Assembly (NCBI GenBank): GCA_951804985.1
Contig: OX638132.1
Coordinates: 28,416,440-28,480,439 of the forward strand
Direction of reading: 5' to 3'
Length of the DNA: 64,000 nucleotides
DNA from: Dryomyza anilis
Taxonomy: Eukaryota > Arthropoda > Insecta > Diptera > Dryomyzidae
The position numbers and the translations under genes were made by a program. Positions 22,761-35,186 of the stretch are shown here, piece by piece. How positions within the stretch are numbered: position 1 is the stretch's first letter; each line of letters opens with the position of its first letter. Below the pieces are notes generated by a model. It was not told the origin of the DNA and searched no databases. It saw nothing but the letters and a program-made list of their open reading frames with translations.

Positions 22761-22955
22761 ATTTTATATTCTTACCTGGTGTAAGTCCCATGTTATAACT
22801 CTTTGCGACTATCGTTTTGCAGGTGACTTATAGGTTCTTACAAAAGTTGTCTATTAAGCATCGTATAGATATTTCAGAAAGGTAACTTTTTAAAGTATAC
22901 AAATCGGGATAATACCCACATAGTGGCATCTCTAAACTTCATACTTCAAACACAG

Positions 22956-23895
22956 AAAAAAATACTGTACGTATATATAACAATTGATATTAATAGCAAA
23001 CAAAATCGTATTCCAATTAAAAATTTGAATGTATTTACTAATTAATTAATTGTATTTACACATTTTTTTAATTAAAATATTAATAGGAATTAATTTAATA
23101 TGATTTCAATACAACTAAATCTTTAATAGTATTAACAACTTTTATTTGTTACTTTTGATTTATTCATTTTCTTAAATTGCAACACTGGATTTTCTGGATT
23201 TCATTTTGTTTTTTGTTTGTGCGTCTCGTGCGTCGTCGTTCAGTTTCTTCTAACATTATTTTCTTCACCGTTGCTATTTTAAAACAGGATATTGCATTAT
23301 TTAGTGTATGGTATGTTATTGAAGCGTTAAATGGCTCAATTTATTTTTGCTGTTAAGAATTTGAACAAACAGCTTATGATGCTCATTTTGTTGCATATTG
23401 AATCATTCAAAAGCGAATATCCAATTTTATGTTTCGACTCAATTAATTGGCCCACCTGTAGAAGTTGTGAAAACTGACTTCGGTAAAACATTCGTTATGT
23501 TGAAAGAATTTTACAAAGCATATAAAACAGTATAAATACTTATTTAATATTTATTTTATGTTATATATTGAATTAAAGTATTTTTATTTTCATATGTTTC
23601 TATTCAACAAATATTTTATTTAATTTAACAAAATATTTAATTGATCCAATTTCTATCGAATGAAATTTTTAATTGATGTTACTAATTAATTAATTAATGA
23701 TTTAAAAATTCCCAATAAAAAATATAATCAATATGACAAAAAAATTAATTAAAGTTTCTCCAATTAACATATTCTCATTATTACGAATATGGGATTCAAT
23801 GCTACTAAAAGTTACATCGGCTGAGTTTCAATTAAAAATTAATTGGATTGATTAACATTTTAGTTATATTTACACACTTTTTTTTCTGTGTGTAG
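22956..23895. mobile_element. MITE with CACAGAAAAAAA ends
   Basis: The left end reads CACAGAAAAAAATACTG and the right end, inverted, CACACAGAAAAAAAAGTGTG. The interior is AT-rich with many TTAATTAATT blocks and no coding frame. Length is about 940 bp. The ends resemble those of the Tc1-like MITE at 59295-61046. It fills about 40% of the space between Blm and Ask1. The outer ends and target duplication are uncertain. Confidence 0.5.
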
Positions 23896-24254
23896 AGGAC
23901 AAATTTCTGATGATGCCTTTTAATAGTTGACTTAAACATAACATTTTAGTTATCTTCTCGAGAACTAAAAGACAACAAATAGGCGGACATACGTAAGTCT
24001 TTCCGATACATTTATGATCACTTTTGCGACAACATTCGGATATCGTTAACTTTTTAAAGTTAGCATAAAGTTAGGTTTTGGGCATCGTTTGTCTGGTTGG
24101 GTACACAGAACAAAAAATGACGTAATTGCATATTCTGTGTATACATGAGAGCTTGACATTGAAGATCCACTAGAAAATTTTCTATTTGACAAGCTTTGTA
24201 GGCTTTGACAGCTTCGAAAATGTCAGAGGCCAGTAAAGGAAACATCCGCTTCAG

Positions 24255-24330
24255 TTAATGGGTTCAGCGATTTAGACGTGATGCTGGAACAAACAGACAG
24301 ACAGATCGTGAATTGTGCCTACGATGAAAA
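24255..24330 (+). repeat. dispersed repeat fragment
   Basis: Shares ACGTGATGCTGGAACAAACA and the following GACAGAC run with 20520-20700. It sits about 340 bp upstream of the Ask1 start codon. Confidence 0.4.
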
Positions 24331-24664
24331 GTCCACGAATCTACAAAAACACACCGCACTGTTTGCTGGGCATTTACTTCGTATTTAATTTAAGAAATAA
24401 AGCGCGCTGAACAGCGCCAAGAGAAGCAGAGAAGAAGTCCATTGCGAATTTCTCATTCTACATTCTATTAGTTTTGTAACAAAAATACAGTTCAACTTAT
24501 TTTTAACTTTTTGCTTTACTTTGGAAACATTTAATTGTAACAAAATGTGGTAATGAGGTGTGAAATCCTACTGACAATTTGCTGCAACTACCTTGTGCCG
24601 AAAGTTTCGTTAAAGAGCGGATAGTGAATATTAAAGAAATCAGTTGCATGTAGCAATATCCGCC

Positions 24665-27600
24665 ATGGATGTAGTCTGTGTAATTGATACCCAGTTGGGT
24701 GATCATTTGGATGATCGTTTAAGTGCCCTGGATGAAGTAAAGCAGGCCGTCTGTGCGGCCGGTGCTAATTTTCAACGGGTACAAGTGAGTAGCATTGCAT
24801 AGGTCACACACACCACTCACATAGGTAGTAAATATTATTTATTTTTTTTCAATAAATTTCAGTTTGATAAATTGGATTTTGGAGAAACTAACGTTCTGGA
24901 AACATTCTACAATGCAGATGTTGCGGTTATCGATCTGAGCATTTTGGCGCAACAGCGCCCGCTCTACTATCATCTGGGTGTTCGCGAGAGTTTCGGTATG
25001 AAGGAGAACATACTGACCTACAACGATGTACAATCAAAACAAACGCTGTGCCTTAAGGTGAGTTTGGTCGTGGGGGTGGGGAGGTTCCGTAAACGGGGCA
25101 GTTGTCTGAACGTTGATTGTTGATCGTGATGTGCGTGGGTTGGCAAAGCCATAACCAAAACGAAAAAAAAATCAACTTCGCACAATGTGAGCAGATTAAT
25201 TAAAATATCAGGGACTGAAACCGAAAAAAACAGATAGCGCTTGTTACGAAATGGTTCACAGATTGGAGAAAATGTAATTTTTTTGTCTTTTTATTTTAAT
25301 TTAAAATTAAATATAGAAAATTATTAATAAAATGGTCCAGTAATCAACGTTGCCAGTTTTGTAGGAAAAATACTGTTTATGAGAATTTTTAGCATTTGCG
25401 AGATATGAGAATTCTCACACTATATTGAGATTCTTTTTCCCTTGAGAGAATTTTTTTCTCTCGAAAGAGAAAAATCCCTCCCGTGAGAAAAAAATTCTCA
25501 CAAAAGCGATATTTCCCGCACGAGAAAACACACTGCTGGTAAAAAAGGAAGACAGAAACAACGGAATCTCATTCTCATTCACTTGAAAATAGATTTATAA
25601 AAATATTATATATTTTTAATTGAGGTACTGTGATAATTTAATGGATTTTGCGAAAAATTGTGAGAATTCGAGAAATTGTGAGAAATTGTGAGAATTTGAG
25701 AAATTGTGAGAATTTGAGAATTTTGAGAGAATTTGTGAGAATTTGTGAGAATTTTCCTACGAGAGATTTTGTGAGAATTTCATGAGGGAAAAAGGTATTT
25801 CGTGTGAGAATTTCATCTGGCGACACTGCCAGTAATAGTTCAATAATATTTTTGTTTATAGATGGTATGCAATAATTAATAGGTATCCTTTGAAATGATG
25901 GAATTTTGCGTATGACTGTTCATAACATTAGTCAGATCGATCTGAATCTCTTTAGGATTGTTTCAAAATATAAGCTGAAGTAGTATCAATGAAATACAAA
26001 AGAAATTAGGTCGAAGAGTCAAATTCGTAAAAAGTAAAAGTCCAAAATAGATAGGAAATCACAGGAATTGCCATATATTTGTTTTACGTAACAACTCAAA
26101 AACTTAAATAAAAGAAAAAACAAAAATCTAGAAGACCATCGTAAAACCATTATAATGAACCGTTACAAATTGAAACGGGTTCCAATGATTTCAGCCCTGC
26201 AAATTAATAATCAAAACAATCAATTTAAATAAAAACGAAGGCATAAATTTACTATGAATATTATTAGACGATCTGCGTTAATAATAATTCATCACCGCAA
26301 AGCCCTCTGACCACTGCTATAAATTGTGTGCCCACACAATCGCTGGTTTATTTTTATAATTAAATATTTTATTTATGCATTTTTGCAGTTGTCATGTGCA
26401 AACTACACATTTTTGCCATATAAGTTGAATGAGGATGGTTGTTGTTGTACCACAAATTTCAACAAGGACCTGGCGGCTGATACTAAAATGCCCACACTTC
26501 TAGTACGCGTGAAACGATTGCTGCAGGATGTGGAAATACAGTCGAAGTAAAGGTGAAGTGTTCAAAATTCTTTGATTTATTTGTGTGTGTTACTTGCAGG
26601 GCTCATATGCGCGAAAAGTTTCTGGGCGATTTGCGTGCGGCGCGTGAAACATACGCCTCAAATGCTGCGCGTCTACAAAAAATACTGCATGAGATGCGCA
26701 AGCGCTTGGACGATCAGCATGTGCTCTCTGGCGAGGTGGTGCACAGTTTCATGTGTTCGCTGCGCGATGTGCAGGACTACGACGCCATGGTGCGACTGGT
26801 CAGCGACCTAAAAAACATACCAAACACTCGTAAATATGTGGAGACGGGGAATATGAGTTTCCTCTATGCATTTGCGCTGAATCGTCGCAATCGGAAGGGC
26901 GATCGGGAGAAGGCCTTGGATTCTTCGCTGAAGGCACTTGAGAAGAAAGAAAACGAATTCCCTGACATGCTGTGCCTGTGTGGACGCATTTACAAGGATA
27001 TTTTCGTAGAATCCGACTACACGGATAGGAACAGCCTGAAGCATGCCATTAAATGGTATCGGCAGAGTTTTGAGGTGCAGCCAAATGAATATGCAGGCAT
27101 TAATTTGGCCACATTGCTCGTGATTGATGGCAAGGAGTTCAGCAACACGGAAGAACTGCAGCACATCGGTATGACTCTGAACAATCTTATTGGCAAAAAA
27201 GGCAGCTTGTCGTCACTCAGGGAGTACTGGGATGTGGCGACTTTTTTTGAGATTTCTGTGCTGGCCGAGGATTATGCCAAGGCTATACAGGCGGCCGAGT
27301 GTATGTTCAAGCTGAAGCCACCCAACTGGTACTTGAAGTCGACCATTGGCAACATTTCACTGATACATCGGTTTCGCAAGAAGGGCGACGATCACCAACT
27401 CACGGTGGAGGAGCAAATTTTCCAATTCTGGATGGATTTCTTCTTGGAGGCCACAAACACGGACGAGATTAATAGCATACGTTTTCCGATATTGGTAAGA
27501 AGCTAATAAAATGGTAGATATGTCTTATATATAGCTTGGTTTAACGTTAGATATTAGAACCGAAAAAAATCTACATGCCCAGCTATGTCAACATCAATAT

Positions 27601-30600
27601 GGACGCCGATGAGAAGTCCATACAAATCATAAACATCTGCTTGGCGCATTCTGAAAAAGCCTGCAAAAATGTGCATGATTTCGTCTTCACTGCCAGTCAA
27701 ATCAAGTCGGTCAGTCTTTACAAGCGCGACGATCGCTGCGCCTACCTGTACGTGCATCACAACTCTGACGATTTTCAAATATATTTTCCCTCTACGGAGT
27801 GTCGACAGCGCTTCTACGAGTTGATTTTGGAAATGGCTGCAGATCAAGAGGTGTTCGTCAATCTGAACATTGACGAAGCACATCAAATTGAGGTTTGTTT
27901 TTTTTTGCTGGTTTATGGTTCACTAATCGATGTTTTTGCCTTTTTAGTATGAATACGATTATGATGAACAGAATCGCAAGATCGTGCTGGGTAAAGGCAC
28001 CTATGGCACGGTGTATGCAGCCCGCGACAAGCAGACACAAGTTCGCATTGCCGTCAAGGAGGTGCTCGAACGTGACTCGCAGGATGTGCAGCCGTTACAC
28101 GAGGAAATCAAATTGCATTCGCAGTTGCGACATCGCAATATTGTGCAGTATCTGGGTTCATTATCCGAGGGTGGCTACTTTAAAATCTTCATGGAGCAAG
28201 TGCCCGGCGGTTCGCTCTCCGATCTGCTGGAAAAGAAATGGGGTCCGCTGAAGGACAACGAATCAACGATGGCCTTTTACTCCAAACAAATACTTGAGGG
28301 TTTGAAATATTTGCACGAACAAAAAATTGTGCATCGCGACATCAAGGGCGACAATGTGTTGGTCAATACGTACAGCGGTGTTGTGAAAATATCCGATTTT
28401 GGTACCTCAAAGCGCTTGGCCGGTATAAATCCCATGACAGAAACGTTTACGGGGACGCTGCAGTACATGGCGCCCGAGGTGATCGATCAGGGTTTTCGTG
28501 GCTACGGTCCGGCCGCAGATATCTGGTCGTTTGGCTGCACAAACGTGGAAATGGCAACCGGCAAACCGCCTTTCATCGAATTGGGTTGCGCACAAGCGGC
28601 CATGTTTAAGGTCGGCTACTACAAGAAGCATCCAATAATACCGGAGGAATTATCACAGATGGCAAAGAATTTCATGCTGCGCTGCTTTGCCATCAGTGTT
28701 ACAGATCGCCCGACAGCAGCGCAACTGTTGGAGGATGGATTTTTGTCTGAGTGAGTGCGCCGCCTGGTGTTTGCTGACTGTGTGTTTTAAATGTTTTTTT
28801 TATTCTATTTAGTAAACATCGGAAATTGCGTCTAGGTCCACCGCTTTCATCGGATTTTGCGCGCAGCATTTCGGTGCCGGCCGATCGTCTGGTGCACAAA
28901 GCCAGCTACAATCCTACTCACATGACATATGCAAGTACAACCTGCAATACTCCCACCACACCTGAACTAGAGTGAGTAACTTAAGGTAATAAATTTATAA
29001 ATTGACTTTTATTGTCCTATAGTGTAAACCACACATCGTCCGTTGACATGGACGAAATGCCGAGCAATTCATTCACCTTAGAACGTCGCAACTCATCCGG
29101 TTTTTTGCTGTCGCCTGAAATCGAAGTCTCTACGCCATCACTCAAGACGAACGCCAGCGAGACTAGTGAAACCGATGGCTTCTATCGCCTGAAGAAGGAC
29201 TCGCAGCGACGCACAACGCTGTCCAAAGTGCTGGCACTGGACGAAAATAAAATCTGCGATATGTGGCTGTTCAAAATACCTACCGATCACTCAATAACAA
29301 AGAGCGAACTTCAGATACTCATACGCGGACTGCGCGACTACATTATCAATGAGAATGAGAAAAATCTGGAGGCAACAATTAATGTCCTGAAACAGTCGCT
29401 ACAGAATGATGCCGTTGCCTTGGACCATCTGCATCTGGCACTGTACTCATTTCAAGATGCCGTTGTGTCGGTGCTGCGTTCGCATTCAATCAAACCGCAT
29501 TGGATGTTTGCGCTGGATAATCTGGTGAAGCGTGCCGTGCAGGCGGGTGTCATGATACTATCGCCAGGTGAATTTTTATTTTTATCTACCATCATACACT
29601 GTGGGCATTTAACCCCTCTATGGCCATACAAAAAACTTGCTACTCAAACACTTTGCGTCTCATTAGGATATAGATAAAAGAGAAAAACGGACTGAAGTAC
29701 TTATATTTCATTTTTTTTTTATCTACATTTAATTAATTGCAAATATTTATTTAATACTAAAGTCATCCTTGTTTACTTGTGTTAGACCCTATCCTCAAAA
29801 CGATGCATAACAAAGGCATAATTATAGTAACGTATGCTAATGATTTAGTAGTTATGATCAAGGGTAAATTGTTGACCGAGTGAACTGGTTATCGTCGGTA
29901 GCTCAGTAGTTAGTGCGTTGGTCTGCGAGCCGAAAGGTCCCCGGTTCAAGTCTGGACTGGGGCTAACAACATCTTCTAGAAACATTATGCTATACCGCGC
30001 TACCTTTCGGCATTAAATGGCAAACCTACGAGAGTAAAACATTGCCTATGAAAAGCTCTCACCCGTCGTTTGGATTCGGCAACAAACTGTAGGTCCCACC
30101 ATTTTGAGTACAAATATAATACGCACAGCGCAAAATGGAGAGAGAGCTCGGCCTCATTTCTTATAGGACTGTAGAACCAAACTATTATTATTATTAAAAT
30201 AAAGAAATTCACATTAAAAACGAAAACTTTGGTGATGGATCTAAATCACGAAAACAGAACAACAATCTTCCCTAACTAAAGAGAGTTTCAGTGGTAGCAC
30301 TAGACTACCTTGTCTGGTCTATGTGAGACTTTAGCCGCCACTTCTAACCTAAATTCAAACCTGTTCAACCTCGGAATTGCAGGATGTTCACACTGAAGAT
30401 GCCAGTATATGACTGCTTGCTACGCAGACCTCTGGTTCTTCATTACCTTGTAACAAGAGAAATTTTTCATCTAAGCAGTTCTAATACCAAATTGCGTGTT
30501 TGAACAAAATGGTCAATTGTTGTATTAGGTCCTCGGTACATTGACACCAAATTTAAAGAATTGAAAGGACATTTACTTCGAAATGTAATTAGTGGTTCAT

Positions 30601-31762
30601 ATCCTCTTACGTTTTCTGTTGGAGAATATACAAATATAAATTTTGTCAATGCATTTTTGTCAATGCATAATCTCGGACACTACGTCACGAATCTTATGTG
30701 GACTATGAATATTTTTTTGCCTAAGAAGATTGAAATTCTTTAAATTTACATCTGTTTTCAGTGTAGTTTTATGTATAGCTTTCTTTTGTTTTACAAATTA
30801 CAATTCTAAAGATTTCTATGAAACACACATGGTCATAAACTGACCACTACTAATCATAATTTAATCGCATAATGATCCATTTCAAATTTTGGTTTTGTTT
30901 AATAGAACTCGGCGCTAATTTGGCAGGCAAAGAACTGTCCTGCAATGACGACGAAAGTGTGCACAACCATCACATACCCACCTCAACGGACAGTCAGGAA
31001 AAACTTCCGGCGGAGCAGTTGTTTGGCACAGGTGCAGCTGTCGGCGAGGAGGACATAAGTTTTTCACCCAACGAATGTGCACGCGTCTTAAAGGATATTA
31101 AGGAAGCCAATAGGCATTATCAACGTCAACATCTCGAACACAGCAAGCAGAATATTAAAGCGCTACAAAAGATCAGCAGAGAGCTTGCACAATTTTACAT
31201 AGGCCAGAAGCGTTTAAGGTAATAACAGTCATTATGCTAAAAGAAAATATTGTTCATTTTTTTTCATTCTGTTTTTTTTTTTTTGTTCTACAGAAGTCCT
31301 GCATATGCTTTCAACAAAAAGAGCAAACAATTCTACAAGAAGCAGAATAGCGTCTCAAAGTCTCCGACCAAACAATGTTATGGTCTGCTTGAAGTGGACG
31401 AGCAACTGGAAGAATGGCTAACACTGCATGACATCGATGAGTTTTCCAAGGCGAGCATTCTGAACGAAGGTTTCTGTTACGAGGATTTCGTTTTTAATAC
31501 GGAAAAGTTGGATCTTATGAGGCTAGACTTGAGGTAATGGTGGCACAATCTATGTGTTTTTTTATGTATGACTTGTAAAATTGTTCTGTTTAGATTGGGC
31601 GTTGAGGTGAAACTCTGGAGGTTAATAAAAACTGTACGTGAAAGCACGGACGATGTTGATGTGGGCTCGAAATGCACTAAAAAGATGGCTAAGAAATCAA
31701 ATGCTCTAGGCAGTAAATATGCTAAACAAACTGAAAGCGAATATGATTCGTGTAGCGACTAA
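24665..31762 (+). CDS. Ask1: apoptosis signal-regulating kinase 1 (MAP3K; Pk92B)
   Basis: Serine/threonine MAP3K that activates JNK and p38 cascades under oxidative and other stress; cytoplasmic. Eleven exons: 24665-24784, 24863-25057, 26389-26546, 26600-27494, 27551-27892, 27948-28750, 28813-28971, 29023-29567, 30906-31218, 31294-31533 and 31594-31762. Phases agree and give 1,312 residues, near the family's roughly 1,370. The N-terminal regulatory and TPR-like region covers about 1-456, the PH-like segment about 457-570 and the kinase domain about 583-838. Kinase motifs are [10 protein letters not shown], the AVK lysine (607), HRDIKGDN (699) and DFG (720), with the TETFTGT activation loop. 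A C-terminal coiled segment and a SAM-like end ([10 protein letters not shown]...[10 protein letters not shown]) match ASK family tails. The start CGCCATGG has good context. Introns 2 and 8 carry transposons. Confidence 0.95.
25345..25828. mobile_element. hAT-type MITE in Ask1 intron 2
   Basis: A 484-bp element flanked by a perfect 8-bp duplication, CCAGTAAT (25337-25344 and 25829-25836). The ends read CAACGTTGCCAG on the left and, inverted, CAGTGTCGCCAG on the right. The interior is made of GAGAATT and GTGAGAA motifs inverted between the two halves. An 8-bp duplication with CA--GT-GCCA ends is typical of hAT transposons. It has no transposase and is non-autonomous. Confidence 0.85.
29891..30198 (+). 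mobile_element. tRNA-derived SINE, copy 2, in Ask1 intron 8
   Basis: Head with A box (TAGCTCAGTAG) and B box (GGTTCAAGTC), a shared body, and a TTATTATTATT tail. It matches the reverse complement of 1434-1739 along its whole length with point differences. It lies in sense orientation in the intron between exons 8 and 9 of Ask1. Confidence 0.85.
30467..30649 (-). repeat. possible LINE endonuclease fragment
   Basis: A 60-codon minus-strand frame contains [18 protein letters not shown]. This loosely resembles the YRPPNS-I--F block of non-LTR retrotransposon endonucleases. It is short, lies within Ask1 intron 8, and could be chance. Confidence 0.2.
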
Positions 31763-31833
31763 AGGGGGGGAGATAGATTGTTGAAATTGTTGTTAGTTTG
31801 TATTTTTGTAACAAAGAGTTAAAATGTAATTGT

Positions 31834-31839
31834 AATAAA
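31834..31839 (+). terminator. poly(A) signal for Ask1
   Basis: AATAAA 72 bp after the Ask1 stop codon. Confidence 0.65.
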
Positions 31840-32039
31840 TTAAGTTGAACATGTTTGAAATATTAATAATACTATGCTGTTTTTAATTTTAATCAGGGCA
31901 GACTTAAGGATACAAATGTCACTTTGATCATCCCTTAATTCTACAAAATGAACATTTCAAACATTATTATTTATTTTCCGAACTTTTGCATTGCTAATTG
32001 CTTTTTGAAAAGTTTCTGCCTCAAAACTATATACGTTCT

Positions 32040-32990
32040 GTTTCTACCTTGGTCATGCTTCATGCTAATTCGATACTCGATACTAGAAAAGCAGACAAGG
32101 CCAATTATTTTGCGGTGAATCTTTCTCGAACGATCCTAGTACTCTCATCGGTGGAGGCCAGCGTTCATGTTTCTAGACCATAAATTAGGACCAACATGCA
32201 GTCACTCAGCAGGACGTTGTTTTTGTCCGGCGAGAGAGGGCTCTACTTCCCAATGGTCTACTGAGCTCATAGTAGCACCTGTTGGCAAGAATTATTCTCC
32301 GTTTAATCTCCAGGCTGATGTCGTTGTTGTTGTTGATACTGGATCCCAGATAGACGAAGTCCTTCACAATGTCGATCTTGTGGGTGTCAATATTTGCTTT
32401 CTGTCCAAGTCGCACGGACTCTTTGCTAGACCCATTCGACGCTACACCTTCCCCAATCTGGAGAATGCTGCGTTAACTGCATGTGTGTTCTTGCCAATCA
32501 TATCAAAATCATCGACATTTGCGAACAGCATAACAATTAATGGAGTTCGACAGCTCGAACTATTTTATCTTTGAATACTTAGGTTAAAAAAGTCGTAAGA
32601 CAGGGAATCGCTCTGTCTTAAAATCTGGTCTATGGTAGACTTGCCATGTCTAAAGCCGCACTGATAAAGTCCAATCCGTCTGTTGTCGATGACCTTCAGT
32701 ATTTCACATAATACGCTCGATAGAACTTAAATGCGGCATTGAGTAGGCTGATTCCACGGTAACTTGAATCTCAACGCTGGGAGTGCCAGGTTTACTTCTC
32801 TATATGTGGGGTTGCTGTCATCCACACCGGCCGTAGTTTAGTGAATAGTTCCCTCTATATTGTCAGTGGGCTCTGGATATCCGTTACTAGATTCTCGTTC
32901 TCATCTTTACTGAAAGCGGCTGCATTCTTTGAACCTCTGGCTAGGCATCTTAACTTTTCAAGCTCGCGTTGCTACTGACTGCAGGGTCTT
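32040..32990 (-). mobile_element. degenerate non-LTR retrotransposon fragment
   Basis: Minus-strand translation in shifting frames shows reverse-transcriptase blocks in the right order. They are QCGFRHGKSTIDQI, then a FADDIDIIG-like catalytic region broken by changes, then KDFVYLGSSINNNNDISLEI and RRIILANRCYY-LSRPLGS. These fit the C-terminal half of RTE- or BovB-like LINEs. Frameshifts, stops and an internal deletion show it is dead. No 5' part is present. Confidence 0.75.
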
Positions 32991-33096
32991 TTTTGTTCAA
33001 ATTGCGGATTGCAATATTGAAATCCGCAATTTATGTTTTTATGTTTTGAATGATCCTGTTGTTGACGTTGACAGCGTTAACTCAGAAAGTGTGATG

Positions 33097-33772
33097 TAGA
33101 GATGGGCTCGTGCCTGTTTTTGATGGCACGGAAACGCCCGGGCACGAGTACGTGCCCGACGACTATATTTACAGAGACGCACGATAAAGCACGGAATTTT
33201 AAAAGACACGAAGAAACACGGAAAACACGAAAAAAGCACGGAAAAACATGAAAAGCAGGCAAAACGTGAAAAATAATACCGTTTAGATTTTTGGAACCGG
33301 AATCGTTATTAAAAATATGTGGAACCGGAACTGGAATTAGAACCCATATATTTTTTTTTTTTGGTTGGAATCGGAACCGTTATTTTAAAAATTTTGGAGC
33401 CAGAACAGATATTACAGTCCCTGTCATAGGAACCGTTATAAAAAAATGTATGGAACAGAAATCAAAACCCATTTAATTTTTTGGTTGGAACCGGAACCAC
33501 AATATTAAAAATCTTGAAACCCGAACTGGAACCGATATTCCAAAGGGTTTAAGTCCCTGTAATAAATAATTTAAAAATTAAGTTTGATACAACAGATTTT
33601 CAAGAAAAGGTTAAACTACCACGTATGGGTTTTAAATTGAGGTAGAAACTATAAAAAAGTTTAATGGGCGCGTGCCTGATTTTGGAGGCACGGGCACGAC
33701 AGCAACTGGCAAGCACGGAGATTTGCACGCCAAACTCAGATTTTTTTTGGCGACGGCACACGCCCATCTCTA
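33097..33772. mobile_element. intact hAT-type MITE
   Basis: A 676-bp element with a perfect 8-bp duplication, GTGTGATG (33089-33096 and 33773-33780). Ends: TAGAGATGGGC then TCGTGCC on the left and, inverted, TAGAGATGGGCGTGTGCC on the right. The interior has imperfect repeats built on GGAACCGGAACC and tracts rich in CACGG. There is no transposase. The target size and the TAGAGATGGGC terminus fit hAT. Relics of the same family occur at 19190-19525 and 34425-34512. Confidence 0.88.
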
Positions 33773-34186
33773 GTGTGATGTTGTGTAGTGCGGTTTGTTG
33801 TTCGGTCGTGTTTCTCCTTGTTTTCTTTTACAATCCGATGTTGGATTGTCCTGACGTTTGCTGTATTTTAACAGAGAGTATACATATTATAAGAGGTCTC
33901 ATCCGAACTCGTTAGGATTTACTCGCTGGAGTGTAGCAACCAAAGATGAGTCCCAGTATTTTGTACGCAACCTCTGGCAGAACTGACTGGAACGGCAGAA
34001 TTGGTCGACCGAAACTCATGGGTTGAATGAACTCAGAGTTGAAATGTCTAAATAATTCAAAATTAAGTTGAGCAGTATTGCAATAATGTGCTCAATGTCC
34101 TCCTGCACGTCGAATGCTGACGTTTTTTACCACGAAATTTTTATTTTCTGAAGCTGGAAGGGTTTTTTTACATTGAGGTATAATAT

Positions 34187-34410
34187 GGGCCCTATTATGA
34201 CTGGCGAAGCGAATGTAGTTGGCGAAGCGAATGTAGTTGGCGAAGCGAACGTAAAAAAGCTATCACAGCATCCATTCGCCAGAAAAAAGGAAACTAAAGC
34301 GAATAAAATTATCAGGCGAACGTAGAAATCATTGGCCTGAACTTCATTCGTCTGGCGAATGGAAGCTGTGAAGCTTTATTCGTTCGTTCGCTTCGCTAAG
34401 TTCATTCGAT
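34187..34410. mobile_element. short inverted-repeat element with GCGAAGCGAA motifs
   Basis: Starts GGGCCCTATTATGACTGGCG, continues with three GGCGAAGCGAA copies, and ends with the inverted motif (TTCGCTTCGC). Internal CATTCGCCAG and CTGGCGAATG are also inverted. The CCCTAT-ATG-C start and GGCGAATGTA motif recall the element at 43436-43972. Exact ends are not fixed. Confidence 0.5.
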
Positions 34411-34424
34411 AAAGTCCAAACACG

Positions 34425-34512
34425 AGCACGACAACAACTAGCACGCACGGAGATTTCCACGCACGAACTCAGATTTTCGGGCGTGACATGAAAAAAGCAC
34501 GGCACACGCCCA
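34425..34512 (+). mobile_element. hAT-type MITE, 3'-end relic
   Basis: Matches the last 90 bp of the intact element at 33097-33772 in the same orientation. Shared blocks are AGCACGCACGGAGATTT, CACG-ACTCAGATTTT and GCACGGCACACGCCCA. The rest of the copy is absent. Confidence 0.6.
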
Positions 34513-35186
34513 CCTCCTCAAGACCGTTCTGCTTTGACCAGTTAAAAGACTTTAGGGCGATTTTATTAGTTCTCAGATCGTGGTTAGAAATTAACATGAA
34601 ATTATAAAACCGCAGTAAAATCAATATATCAGTCTTGTGAACTTTAAAACCTGCCATTCCCAATCAGCCTTAATTAATGAAAACCACCATTCACATGTTT
34701 TTTTAGCAGAATTTGTATGTATATTTTTTCACAATCATTACCAATAACTTCAATAAATGTTTTCAATTGATTTATTAAAAGCAATGCAATATACAACTAA
34801 AAATGGATTTAATACAATTTATAATGCATTGTTGAAAAACATACTTCAGTGGGAATCAACAATTAGTATTTTTATTTCAATTGTTGTTACAAAGCTTATA
34901 CTTTTCTGTTAATAGCAGTAAAAACATTACGTTTGTTTAAGAACAATAAAACGACAGCTAATAATATTTATATATATTGTATATGTATAATATTTGTAAT
35001 ATATATTTTAAGTTAAATGTATGCAGATGGTTCCACCGAACATCTTTGTGTAGTGTTGTTGTGGTTATAGTTGTTGTATTTGTTGTTGTCTTTATATATA
35101 ACTCTGTATATATAAATAAATCAATATATGTCCCTTTCGTTAGCCAAAAGTCGAAACACACACAAACAGACACGACACAGTTCTCT

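Larger units (their letters stand above)
31763..35186. other. gene-free interval between Ask1 and Karybeta3
   Basis: The two genes converge on this 3.4-kb interval. It holds the Ask1 poly(A) signal, a broken non-LTR retrotransposon piece, an intact hAT-type MITE, a short inverted-repeat element and a second hAT-MITE end. From about 34520 to 35186 I see only AT-rich DNA, probably including the Karybeta3 3' UTR. Confidence 0.6.

Noticed and set aside
29895..29965. tRNA gene on the plus strand
   Set aside because: Same reason: it is the head of SINE copy 2.
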